Assembly: GCA_029262975.1 (NCBI GenBank)
Contig: JAJCYJ010000395.1
Coordinates: forward strand, 1 to 8,187
Direction: 5' to 3'
DNA: 8,187 nt
Source of the DNA: Saprospiraceae bacterium
GTDB lineage: Bacteria > Bacteroidota > Bacteroidia > Chitinophagales > Saprospiraceae
Under the pieces are notes generated by a model. It was not told where the DNA came from and did no database searches. It was given only the letters and a program-made list of their open reading frames with translations. A program made the position numbers and the translations under genes. Positions 1 to 7,593 of this stretch are shown here, piece after piece (within the stretch, counting starts at the first letter, position 1; the number at the start of each line of letters is the position of its first letter).

Positions 1-1
1 A

Positions 2-952
2 TTAAATAGGCCAATACCTACTACTTCTGGATTCACAAGTGTCTTGCAGAATGTTGGAGAAGTTGAAAATAAGGGAATTGAATTTGCGATCAATTCGATC
101 AATGTATCCAAAGGAGGATTTGAATGGTCGACGAATTTGGTACTGGGATATAATAAAAATGAAGTAAAAAAACTCGTAGATGGTATTCCATTTGATGCAG
201 GATTTGCATCCAGAGTAGCAGAGGGGCAACCATTGGGAAGCTTTTTTGGTCATATAACAGACGGTATTTTTCAAAATCAGGCAGAGATTGATGCGCATGC
301 GTCACAACCTGGGGCTGCACCTGGAGATTTCAGATTTAAAGATATTTCCGGAGGTGTTGGACCAGATGGTATTCTTGGTACTTCTGATGATTTGGCACCA
401 GACGGAGTTATCAATGATAATGACAGAACGTTTGTCGGTAAATCTAGTCCGGATTGGAGCGGAGGGATTACAAACTCTTTTTCTTACAAAGGGATTGATT
501 TATCTGCCTTCTTCCAGTTTGCTACAGGATTTCAGATTTACAATAACAACCTGGCATTTGCAGAAGGACTTAATAGCGTATTTGCACCCACCATTAGAGC
601 CTGGGAGAACAGATGGCAGAATGAAGGAGACGATACAATTATACCACGAGCAGTCAGAGGTGATCCTAATGGCAACAGAAGAGATGGTAGCCGATTTGCT
701 GAAAAGGGAGATTATGTAAGACTTAAGACTGTAACTCTTGGTTATACATTGCCTAAAAATTTATTGGCAAAAGCTGATATCAGAAAATTAAGAGTATATG
801 TATCCGGATATAACCTTTGGACTAAAACGGATTATTCATGGTTCGATCCAGAGGTAAGTACTTTCGATATTACAAATACTGCTTCAGGAACAGATTTTCT
901 CACATTTCCACAACCAAAATCAATTGTGTTTGGAGTTAATCTCGGATTTTAA
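2..952 (+). CDS. SusC/RagA-type TonB-dependent outer-membrane transporter, C-terminal part (5' end outside window)
   Basis: This is the last 316 residues of a SusC-like TonB-dependent transporter. The frame is open from base 2 with no stop, so the gene begins upstream; the TTG at base 44 is an internal Leu codon, not a start. Seen in the sequence: alternating beta-strand segments typical of the barrel end (VENKGIEF, GFEWSTNLVLGYN, GITNSFSYKGIDLSAFFQF, YVRLKTVTLGYTLP, LRVYVSGYNLW) and the family-typical passage EGQPLGSFFGHITDGIF. An Asp-rich loop ending PDGVINDNDRTFVG follows, and the protein ends in Phe (VNLGF), as expected of an outer-membrane beta-barrel insertion signal. Signal peptide, carboxypeptidase-like domain and plug are missing only because of the window edge. 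From knowledge of the family, it would import a ligand across the outer membrane using TonB-ExbBD energy. The SusD partner starts 25 bases downstream. The substrate cannot be assigned. Confidence 0.95.
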   Translation, partial: LNRPIPTTSGFTSVLQNVGEVENKGIEFAINSINVSKGGFEWSTNLVLGYNKNEVKKLVDGIPFDAGFASRVAEGQPLGSFFGHITDGIFQNQAEIDAHASQPGAAPGDFRFKDISGGVGPDGILGTSDDLAPDGVINDNDRTFVGKSSPDWSGGITNSFSYKGIDLSAFFQFATGFQIYNNNLAFAEGLNSVFAPTIRAWENRWQNEGDDTIIPRAVRGDPNGNRRDGSRFAEKGDYVRLKTVTLGYTLPKNLLAKADIRKLRVYVSGYNLWTKTDYSWFDPEVSTFDITNTASGTDFLTFPQPKSIVFGVNLGF

Positions 953-977
953 TTTAATCGGATAAAAATTAGAAACA

Positions 978-2309
978 ATGAAAAGTATATTATATCAAAT
1001 ATTTTTAATTCTTCTTGTTTTCCTCGCCAGCTGCGCGGAGCTTGATGAATTATCTCCTCGTAATTCTATTCCCACTGAAACTGCAATTACCGATAAAGCT
1101 TCGGCTACTGCAGCAATGAATGGGGTATATAGTGATCTTCAGGATGCAACCTTAGCTTTTGATGGCTGGTTGGCATTGGCACAATATTTCTCAGATGAGA
1201 CCATCTTTACGGGAACATTTCCCACAAGACTGGAATTTGGAAATATGAATGTATTTCCTGCGAATTCAACTATGGGTGCTGTTTTTACAGACCTTTATGA
1301 AGTAATTAACAGGGCAAATAATGTGATAGCATTAGTTCCTGGTGTAGAGGATGATACTTTTACTCCTGCCCAACGAAGTGACTTTATTGCACAAGCAAGT
1401 TTTATCCGTGCTCAGTGTTATTTACACTTGGTGACGTTATGGCTGGATGTGCCATTAGTTCTGAATCCTACAACTGAAGTAGGTGACGTCTTAAATGTAC
1501 CAAAGTCTAATTCTGCGGATATTTATACCCAGATAATAAGTGATTTCACTTTTGCCGAAGCGAACCTCGCAACTGATTCTGGCCCATTTGTTGCCTCTAA
1601 ACAGGCTGCGAGTGCTTTTTTGGCAAGGGTTGCATTGTATCGCGGTGATTGGTCGACAGCAGCTGCGAAAGCAGAACAAGTACTCGGCTCCGGATTTGAT
1701 CTGGCAGTGATGCCTTATATGGGTGACCAAATTTATAGCCTAAGTTTTTCACCTACAGATGGCAATTCTCTGGGATTCTTTTACGGCCCTGCAGAATTTG
1801 GAGGCAGACACTCTATAGAACCATCTTCAACACTTATCAGTGCTTATGAAGTAGGTGATATCAGAAAAGGAGCTTCAGTAGACCTCTCTAGTGCTTCTGT
1901 GCCTTTCGGTATAAAGTATCCAAGTTTTGATGCTGCCAACGCAGGCGCAGCTACTGATCCAATAATGTTTATCAGACATGCCGAATTGGTTTTGATTATT
2001 GCCGAAGCGGCTGCCGAGACGGGAGATTTCGATAAAGCTAACAGATGGTACAATCAAGTAAGATTGAGGGCTGGGTTGGATCCGTTCATTTTAGACGGAT
2101 CAAATTTTGTTGATCGAATTTTGCAAGAAAGATTTGTAGAACTTGCTATGGAAGGTCCACACAGACTTTTGGATCTTAGAAGAAAAGGCAAAGCCCTTGA
2201 AGTTCTTGGTCCATTAGGATATAATGCATGTGATAATGTATGGCCATTACCACAACGAGACGTAGACAGAAATATTAATTTACAGCAGAGTAGTTGTTGT
2301 AATTGCTAG
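978..2309 (+). CDS. SusD/RagB-family surface lipoprotein, substrate-binding partner of the upstream SusC
   Basis: A 443-residue lipoprotein, at the short end for SusD proteins (often about 450-600). A hydrophobic signal with lipobox LASC gives lipidated Cys19, followed by an acidic stretch (AELDE) compatible with surface export. Residues 20-165 match the N-terminal SusD domain, including YEVINRANNVI (about 107-117) and the conserved helix SFIRAQCYLHLVTLWLDVPL (141-160). TPR-like helices follow (SADIYTQIISDFTFAEANL; AASAFLARVALYRGDWSTAA). The C-terminal SusD/RagB domain shows HAELVLIIAEAAAETGD (334-350), WYNQVRLRAGL, the hallmark ILQERFVELAMEGPHRLLDL (381-400) and VWPLPQRDVD. Expected role: the hinged extracellular lid that captures ligand over the SusC barrel. 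The ATG at 978 is chosen because it directly precedes the signal peptide; no Shine-Dalgarno is seen, which is usual in this phylum. Oddity: the usual C-terminal end resembling QNPGY is replaced by QQSSCCNC. Confidence 0.95.
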   Translation: MKSILYQIFLILLVFLASCAELDELSPRNSIPTETAITDKASATAAMNGVYSDLQDATLAFDGWLALAQYFSDETIFTGTFPTRLEFGNMNVFPANSTMGAVFTDLYEVINRANNVIALVPGVEDDTFTPAQRSDFIAQASFIRAQCYLHLVTLWLDVPLVLNPTTEVGDVLNVPKSNSADIYTQIISDFTFAEANLATDSGPFVASKQAASAFLARVALYRGDWSTAAAKAEQVLGSGFDLAVMPYMGDQIYSLSFSPTDGNSLGFFYGPAEFGGRHSIEPSSTLISAYEVGDIRKGASVDLSSASVPFGIKYPSFDAANAGAATDPIMFIRHAELVLIIAEAAAETGDFDKANRWYNQVRLRAGLDPFILDGSNFVDRILQERFVELAMEGPHRLLDLRRKGKALEVLGPLGYNACDNVWPLPQRDVDRNINLQQSSCCNC

Positions 2310-2330
2310 GCAAATAATATGATTTATAGA

Positions 2331-2357
2331 GGGGAGCCAATTTGGCTCCCCTTTTTT
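2331..2357 (+). terminator. Intrinsic (Rho-independent) terminator after the first susCD pair
   Basis: The 8-bp GC-rich arms GGGGAGCC (2331-2338) and GGCTCCCC (2344-2351) are perfectly complementary around a 5-base AT loop. Six T residues follow at 2352-2357. It lies 21 bases after the SusD stop codon. It should end the first transcript, making the two SusCD pairs separate transcription units. Confidence 0.93.
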
Positions 2358-2463
2358 ATTAGATGCAATCTTATTTTCAGGATTACAGATTCTGACTATC
2401 TTCGGCATCCCATAAAAACTGATTTAACGCATTTGTTAACAAAAATTTAATAAATAGGCAGCG

Positions 2464-2487
2464 AAAAGACAATCTTTAGCGTCTTTT
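2464..2487. repeat. Inverted repeat overlapping the candidate promoter
   Basis: AAAAGAC (2464-2470) and GTCTTTT (2481-2487) are perfect 7-base inverted arms separated by 10 bases. The right arm runs into the TTTG taken as the -33 element of the second unit's promoter. It could be an operator. It could also be a weak secondary hairpin or chance in AT-rich DNA. No regulator gene is visible in the window. Confidence 0.35.
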
Positions 2488-2520
2488 TTGGTGTGAATAT
2501 TAAACAGAACGTTAAATTTG
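2487..2520 (+). promoter_or_regulatory. Candidate Bacteroidota-type promoter (-33 TTTG / -7 TAAATTTG) for the second susCD unit
   Basis: TAAATTTG at 2513-2520 matches the Bacteroidota -7 consensus TAnnTTTG exactly. TTTG at 2487-2490 lies 22 bases upstream, within the tolerated spacing for the -33 element though at the long end. The position fits: it follows the terminator and precedes the susC start by about 110 bases. Transcription would begin near 2525-2530. This is a motif match only. Confidence 0.6.
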
Positions 2521-2629
2521 TGTTTTGCGGGGAGAAGCACCCGTAAGTACTATTTGACTATTTATGACATGACATACCCTTGTATGAGGGGTTTGTGTAT
2601 TAATTAATTATTTCTAAACCGAAATTAGT
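2521..2629 (+). other. Untranslated leader of the second susC, with small potential hairpins
   Basis: If the promoter is right, the second transporter has a leader of about 100 bases. Two short stems can be drawn: CGGG (2528-2531) with CCCG (2540-2543), and CATAC (2573-2577) with GTATG (2582-2586). The stretch just before the start is very AT-rich (TTAATTAATTA, 2600-2610) and has no Shine-Dalgarno. I recognise no riboswitch or known RNA family here. Bases 2358-2463 of the same gap show nothing I can support. Confidence 0.35.
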
Positions 2630-5600
2630 ATGAAAAGACTTTCACTACTTTTTTGTGCTTTGTTTCTGTCAGTCAGTATGATGTTAGCTCAACGTACTGT
2701 AACTGGAGTCGTCAATGACGATACTGGTGAGTCGTTAATCGGCGCTAACATTCTGGCTAAAGGAACAACTAGTGGTACCATCACCGATCTTGATGGTAGC
2801 TTTTCTCTTGAGGTACCGGATGGTGCAAATATCCTGGTAATCAGTTTTACCGGATATGAAACTCAAGAATTTGATATCACCAATACCAGTGTGATATCCG
2901 TTACACTTGCAGAAGGTGAACTTCTGGAAGAGGTTGTTGTTACCGGTCTTGGTATCAAACGCGAGAAAAAAGCGCTTGGTTACGGCGTAACAACTCTTAA
3001 AGATGATGCTGTTTCAGCTCGTGCAGAGACAGACATCGCCCGTATCCTCCGTGGTAAGGCAACCGGTGTGGACATCCAGACTCAAGGTGGTCTTGCAGGA
3101 TCAGGAACTAACATTTTAATTAGAGGTTATTCCTCAATTACCGGATCTAACCAACCACTATTTGTGGTGGACGGTATTCCATTCAGTTCTGAAGCGAATA
3201 CAGATAAGGATCTTGATGGAAGAAGTGATGGTATTGACAATGGTGGATCGACTTCACCTAGTAGATTTGTTGATATCGATCCTAACAGTATTGCAGAAAT
3301 GTCAATCCTCAAAGGATTATCTGCCACTGTACTTTATGGTGAAGCCGGAAGAAACGGTGTGGTATTAATCACGACCAAAAATGGAGCTGACATTGATGCT
3401 GACAAAGGCTTCGAAGTCAACGTGACTCAGACTATTTCTAGTTCACGTGTAGCCAACACTCCTCAATACCAAAATACATTTGGTAATGGTTTTTCTGGAA
3501 ACTTTGGTTGGTTTTTCTCTAACTGGGGCCCAGCGTTTAGTACAAGAGGATCAAATGGTATCGATGCGAATGGTCAAATCGATCACCCACTTGATCAGGC
3601 TCAATATTTAGGAGATTTTCCTGAGTTTGGAGGTGCAGATTATGAGTACAAAGCCTACGAAAGTGTTGAGAATTTCTTTAAGTCAGGTTTGTCAAGTAAC
3701 ACTTCAGTATCTATTTCCAACAACCTTGGAAACGGATCATCTGTAAGTGCTACTTATAGCTACCTGACTGATGAAGGATTCCTTCCGAATTTGGACGCCC
3801 AAAGAGGAGGTGGCTCTTCTAACTTCTACAACAAACATAACTTTGGTCTGGGAGCAAAAACTAAGTTGTCTAATGGCATTTCAATTAGAGGTTCATTTAA
3901 CTATGTTCAGTCTGAAAGCCAAAAGCCACCTACTGGACCTGCTTTTGGTGGTGATGGTAATGGTATCTATGCAGCACTTGCATTTACGCCAAGGTCTATA
4001 GACCTTCTTAACCTGCCATATCAGTCGCCTTCTACAGGTGGTAATGTTTACTATCGTCGTGGATCTCCTATTCAAAATCCACTGTGGACATTGAACAACT
4101 CCTTTAATACTGAGGACTTGAGAAGGTTTTTCGCAACAATGCAGGCTGACTATGAGTTTTCTGATGCTTTCAGCATCATGTACCGTATTGGTATTGATAT
4201 GTTCGATTTAAATGACAAATCATCTGTCAACAGAGGTGGACCTCGTGATATTGACGGTAGATTAGAATCTGGAAACTCGAGAAATAGAATTGCTGATCAT
4301 GTACTTAATGGACTATATAATTTTCAATTAAGTGATGATCTGTCTTTAGATGGAGTAGTGGGTGTGAATTTCAGAAAAGAAGACTTCAGCCGAACTTTCT
4401 TAAGAAGTACAAACCAGTTCGTATTTAATCTCTTTAACCATGGCAATTTTATAGACAACTCTTCAAGTTCTCTAATAAGAACCGAGAATACAATTGGAGC
4501 TTATGCGACTGCTACTCTTGGATATAAGAATTATTTATATGTAAACTTTCAGGGAAGGAATGACTGGACTTCTACTTTGGAGTCAGCGAACAATTCTGTG
4601 TTTTATCCATCAGCGAGTTTGTCAATTATTCCAACTGAGGCAATTGAGTCTCTTCGAGGAAATGATATCATAAACTATTTGAAATTGAGAGTGGGTTATG
4701 GTACATCTGCTGGATATCCTAATCCATATCAGACAAGAAATACCTTAGCTACGGCGACAAATGTATTTGTCAATAATGGAACGCTGAACACGAATTCTGT
4801 TTCTAACAGATTGGGTAACCCTAATCTTCTTGCTGAAAAGCATAAGGAAGTTGAAATAGGATTAGAGGCGAGATTCTTGCAGAATCGATTAGGAATTGAT
4901 TTGTCATTATATAATAAGAAATCTTCTGACCTTATTATTGACCTGGATCTTGATCCATCTACAGGATTTACGAATACAACTGTAAATGCTGCTGAAATTA
5001 CTAACCGAGGAATTGAATTAGGTATAAACATCACACCTGTAAGAGGTAAATTTACTTGGCAGGCAGATCTTAATCTGACGCATAATGAAGGTACTGTTGA
5101 CGCAATTGCGGAAGGAGTAAATCAAGTATTGATCGATGGATATACAAACCTTGGAAACTTTGCGATTCCTGGTGAACCATTCAATGCAATCCAAGGAAGT
5201 CCATTCGTAAGAGACGCCAGTGGTGCTTTACAAGTGGATGCGCAGGGTAGTTATATAACAGGACCAAGTATAGCAGTTATCGGTGATCCAAATCCTGATT
5301 ATACAGCTAACTGGATTAATACATTCTCATGGGGTGGTTTGAGTTTTGGATTCCAATTCTCATATCAGAAAGGTGGAGATATTTATTCTTCTACAGTTCA
5401 GGCTATGCTTGCAAGGGGAAATACTATTGATACAGATGTCGATAGATTTTTACCTATCGTTCTTCCTGGTGTAAAAGAAGATGGAACACCTAATGATATC
5501 CAGGGATATATTGGTGATTTGTTCTTTAACGCATATTTTGGAGCGCGTGAAGGAGGAATATTTGATGGTTCCAATATAAGACTAAGAGAAGTTTCTCTTT

Positions 5601-5821
5601 CTTATGACCTTCCAGCTTCACTTTTTGCTAATACACCATTTGGTTCAGCGAGCTTTACACTTCAAGGTGAAAACCTTTGGTTCAGTGCTCCTAACTTCCC
5701 GGTAGGAACAAACTTTGATCCTGAAGTATTAAGTCTTTCAGTAGGAAACGGAAGAGGATTTGACTTCAGAACTGGTCCTACTGCCAAGAAAATTGGTGCT
5801 ACATTAAGATTTACATTCTAA
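2630..5821 (+). CDS. SusC/RagA-type TonB-dependent outer-membrane transporter, complete
   Basis: A full-length 1063-residue SusC-like transporter. Residues 1-20 are a signal peptide with probable cleavage after MLA, before Gln21. Residues 22-95 form the carboxypeptidase-regulatory-like beta-sandwich (RTVTGVVNDDTGESLIGANI, then GTITDLDGSFSL and FTGYETQEF). The family junction EEVVVTGLGIKREKKALGYG spans 100-119. The plug follows at about 125-250, with ARILRGKATGVDIQTQGG (137-154), LFVVDGIPF (177-185) and ILKGLSATVLYGEAGRNGVVLITT (226-249). The remainder is barrel, ending in TLRFTF with terminal Phe. There is no STN domain, so direct FecR-type anti-sigma signalling is not expected. The GLSATVLYG plug resembles a SusC subgroup that, from memory, tends to pair with SusD-like_2 lipoproteins, as here. 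A DxDxDG-type loop lies in the plug at 192-203. Arg codons are all CGY from residue 22 to 141 but mostly AGA afterwards. It is first gene of a unit with two lipoproteins; substrate unknown. Confidence 0.96.
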   Translation: MKRLSLLFCALFLSVSMMLAQRTVTGVVNDDTGESLIGANILAKGTTSGTITDLDGSFSLEVPDGANILVISFTGYETQEFDITNTSVISVTLAEGELLEEVVVTGLGIKREKKALGYGVTTLKDDAVSARAETDIARILRGKATGVDIQTQGGLAGSGTNILIRGYSSITGSNQPLFVVDGIPFSSEANTDKDLDGRSDGIDNGGSTSPSRFVDIDPNSIAEMSILKGLSATVLYGEAGRNGVVLITTKNGADIDADKGFEVNVTQTISSSRVANTPQYQNTFGNGFSGNFGWFFSNWGPAFSTRGSNGIDANGQIDHPLDQAQYLGDFPEFGGADYEYKAYESVENFFKSGLSSNTSVSISNNLGNGSSVSATYSYLTDEGFLPNLDAQRGGGSSNFYNKHNFGLGAKTKLSNGISIRGSFNYVQSESQKPPTGPAFGGDGNGIYAALAFTPRSIDLLNLPYQSPSTGGNVYYRRGSPIQNPLWTLNNSFNTEDLRRFFATMQADYEFSDAFSIMYRIGIDMFDLNDKSSVNRGGPRDIDGRLESGNSRNRIADHVLNGLYNFQLSDDLSLDGVVGVNFRKEDFSRTFLRSTNQFVFNLFNHGNFIDNSSSSLIRTENTIGAYATATLGYKNYLYVNFQGRNDWTSTLESANNSVFYPSASLSIIPTEAIESLRGNDIINYLKLRVGYGTSAGYPNPYQTRNTLATATNVFVNNGTLNTNSVSNRLGNPNLLAEKHKEVEIGLEARFLQNRLGIDLSLYNKKSSDLIIDLDLDPSTGFTNTTVNAAEITNRGIELGINITPVRGKFTWQADLNLTHNEGTVDAIAEGVNQVLIDGYTNLGNFAIPGEPFNAIQGSPFVRDASGALQVDAQGSYITGPSIAVIGDPNPDYTANWINTFSWGGLSFGFQFSYQKGGDIYSSTVQAMLARGNTIDTDVDRFLPIVLPGVKEDGTPNDIQGYIGDLFFNAYFGAREGGIFDGSNIRLREVSLSYDLPASLFANTPFGSASFTLQGENLWFSAPNFPVGTNFDPEVLSLSVGNGRGFDFRTGPTAKKIGATLRFTF

Positions 5822-5826
5822 GACGC

Positions 5827-5842
5827 TTCTATTTACATAGAA
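5827..5842 (+). other. Small hairpin in the susC-susD intergenic spacer
   Basis: TTCTAT (5827-5832) and ATAGAA (5837-5842) form a perfect 6-bp stem with a 4-base loop (TTAC), 5 bases after the SusC stop and 17 bases before the SusD start. There is no T tract, so it is not a terminator. It could influence transcript processing or the ratio of the two proteins, but the stem is AT-rich and weak. Confidence 0.3.
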
Positions 5843-5859
5843 ATATAAAAGACTATAAA

Positions 5860-7560
5860 ATGAAATTCATAAATAAATTTTTATTTGTATCATTCATCTT
5901 TCTGTTCGCGTCTTGTGGAGATTTTTCAGAATTGGATTTTCTAGAAAACCCAAATGAAGTAGCTCCTGAGAATGCAAACGCAGATGACTTATTTAATAAT
6001 ATCCAACTACAATTCGAGAATTATATAGACGCAATCTGGTTTGATGTTGCGGGTATGTCTCGTATGTTGGTACACACAGGAGCATTTAATTATTTAAGTG
6101 CAACATCTCCAACTAATTGGGATTTTGAATGGGAAGTAGCATATGCCCGTATCCTTCAGGATGCTGTGGCTCTTGAAGCTATAGCCGCTGAACAAGGACT
6201 TGATGTCCATAGCGGTGCCACAAAGGTACTTCAGGCATATATTCTTACTTCTCTCGTTGATATTTTTGGTAACGTTCCTTATTCTGAAGCACTTCAGGGT
6301 ACTGACATTATTTCACCAAAAGTGGATAATGGAGCAGATATTTATGCTGCTGCTAACGGTTTGTTGGATGCTGCCATAGCTCAATTATCCGGTACTTCTG
6401 CGAGAAGCCCTGTAAATGACTTGTTCTACGGTGGATCAGCTTCTAAATGGTTGAAAGCTGCAACTACTATGAAACTGAGAAATGCTGTGACGACACGTCT
6501 GGCTGGTGGATCAGCAGGAGATATAAGTGCCGCGATTAGTTCTGGTAATTTGATTAGTAGTGCTTCTGATGATTTCCAATTCAATTATGGTAATCAACGA
6601 ACCAATCCTAACTCAAGACACCCGGATTACAATAATATGTATGAAAATGGTGATGGTAATTACATGTCTAATTATTACATGTGGTTGTTAGCCGAAGAGA
6701 AAGGAATGAAAGACCCGAGGATCAGATACTATTTCTATAGAAAAACTGATGATTCTGTTGGTCAGGACGTAAATGTCTATTCCTGTCATTTCTCTAATTT
6801 TCCAGATCAATCATCAAAGCCAGCTCATTACGAAGATGTGGATCCTAGGATTCCCTATTGTTATGCGACTGAAGATGGATATTTTGGCAGAGATCACCTC
6901 AATAATGAGGGTATCCCACCAGATGGTCCTTTCAGAACTGCTTATGGATTATATCCTGCAGGCGGACAGTTTGATGATGACACCTTCCAGCAAACACAGC
7001 AATTAGGTACTACCGGTGGCTTAGGTCAAGGTATTCAGCCTCTTATGCTCTCTTCATTTGTCGATTTCTTAAGAGCTGAAGCAGCACTTACGATGAGCAC
7101 AGGTGAGGATGCCAGGGCATTGTTAGAGAGCGGTATAAGAGGATCAATTGCCAAGGTTCAGAGCTTCGGAGCTTTAGTTCCAAATACATTGTCAAGAACG
7201 GTTACGATCAGAGGAGGCGGAAGTGCAACTGTACAGGAACTATATGTTCCTACAGATGAGGACATCGACGCCTACGTAACGCTTGTATTGGAGAATTACG
7301 ATAACTCAGCTGATAAGTTGGATGTTGTAATGAAAGAATACTATATAGCATTATGGGGTAACGGTCTTGAAGCATATAACATGTGGAGAAGAACAGGTAA
7401 GCCAAGTAATATGGCACCAGCTCTTGAACCAAATCCAGGTGGATTTATCAGAACATTCTTTTATCCTTCTGATTTTGTCAACAGAAATGCTACTGTTGAG
7501 CAAAAGACGTTGGATATGCCTGTATTCTGGGATACAAACCCTGCTGGGTTTGCATATTAA
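5860..7560 (+). CDS. SusD-like_2 family (SusD/RagB superfamily) surface lipoprotein
   Basis: A 566-residue lipoprotein. The signal peptide ends in lipobox FASC with lipidated Cys19, followed by acidic GDFSELDF. ENPNEVAPENA (29-39) is the Asn-Pro-Asn start typical of the SusD-like_2 branch. Further family-like segments are LQAYILTSLVDIFGNVPYSE (124-143), SASKWLKAATTMKLRNAV (193-210), the aromatic and acidic loop YATEDGYFGRDHLNNEGIPP (335-354) running to YPAGGQFDDD (365-374), LSSFVDFLRAEAAL (397-410), YYIALWGNGLEAYNMWRRTG (494-513), and FFYPSDFVNRNATVEQ (533-548) near the end. Expected role: extracellular ligand-capturing lid on the upstream SusC. The gap to that gene is 38 bases, supporting co-transcription. 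It belongs to a different branch from the SusD at 978-2309. Two cysteines, 309 and 334, flank a His-containing segment and may form a disulfide. The ATG is fixed by the signal peptide. Confidence 0.94.
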   Translation: MKFINKFLFVSFIFLFASCGDFSELDFLENPNEVAPENANADDLFNNIQLQFENYIDAIWFDVAGMSRMLVHTGAFNYLSATSPTNWDFEWEVAYARILQDAVALEAIAAEQGLDVHSGATKVLQAYILTSLVDIFGNVPYSEALQGTDIISPKVDNGADIYAAANGLLDAAIAQLSGTSARSPVNDLFYGGSASKWLKAATTMKLRNAVTTRLAGGSAGDISAAISSGNLISSASDDFQFNYGNQRTNPNSRHPDYNNMYENGDGNYMSNYYMWLLAEEKGMKDPRIRYYFYRKTDDSVGQDVNVYSCHFSNFPDQSSKPAHYEDVDPRIPYCYATEDGYFGRDHLNNEGIPPDGPFRTAYGLYPAGGQFDDDTFQQTQQLGTTGGLGQGIQPLMLSSFVDFLRAEAALTMSTGEDARALLESGIRGSIAKVQSFGALVPNTLSRTVTIRGGGSATVQELYVPTDEDIDAYVTLVLENYDNSADKLDVVMKEYYIALWGNGLEAYNMWRRTGKPSNMAPALEPNPGGFIRTFFYPSDFVNRNATVEQKTLDMPVFWDTNPAGFAY

Positions 7561-7593
7561 TAGACAGTTATATTAACATATAAATAATATAAA

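Noticed and set aside
44..46. TTG at base 44 as the start of the first gene
   Set aside because: The frame is open upstream to base 2 and the translation continues family-like barrel sequence; this is an internal Leu codon of a truncated gene.
2..298. Open frame of 98 codons on the - strand over the partial susC
   Set aside because: It is antisense to clear SusC barrel coding sequence and has a Cys/Ser/aromatic-rich composition typical of a shadow frame.
288..719. 143-codon + strand open frame in another frame of the partial susC
   Set aside because: It overlaps the recognised SusC frame entirely; its Met/Leu/His-rich translation resembles no family and it has no start signal.
2569..2607. 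12-codon open frame in the leader of the second susC
   Set aside because: It is short enough to arise by chance, with no ribosome binding site and no attenuator-like residue run.
4729..5034. Open frame of 101 codons on the - strand inside the second susC
   Set aside because: It lies wholly within a well-supported gene, shows no recognisable motif or promoter, and reads as an antisense shadow.
7557..7576. Inverted repeat TTAATA/TATTAA after the SusD-like_2 stop
   Set aside because: The six-base arms are purely A/T in AT-rich DNA with no following T tract, so chance pairing is likely and termination is not supported.
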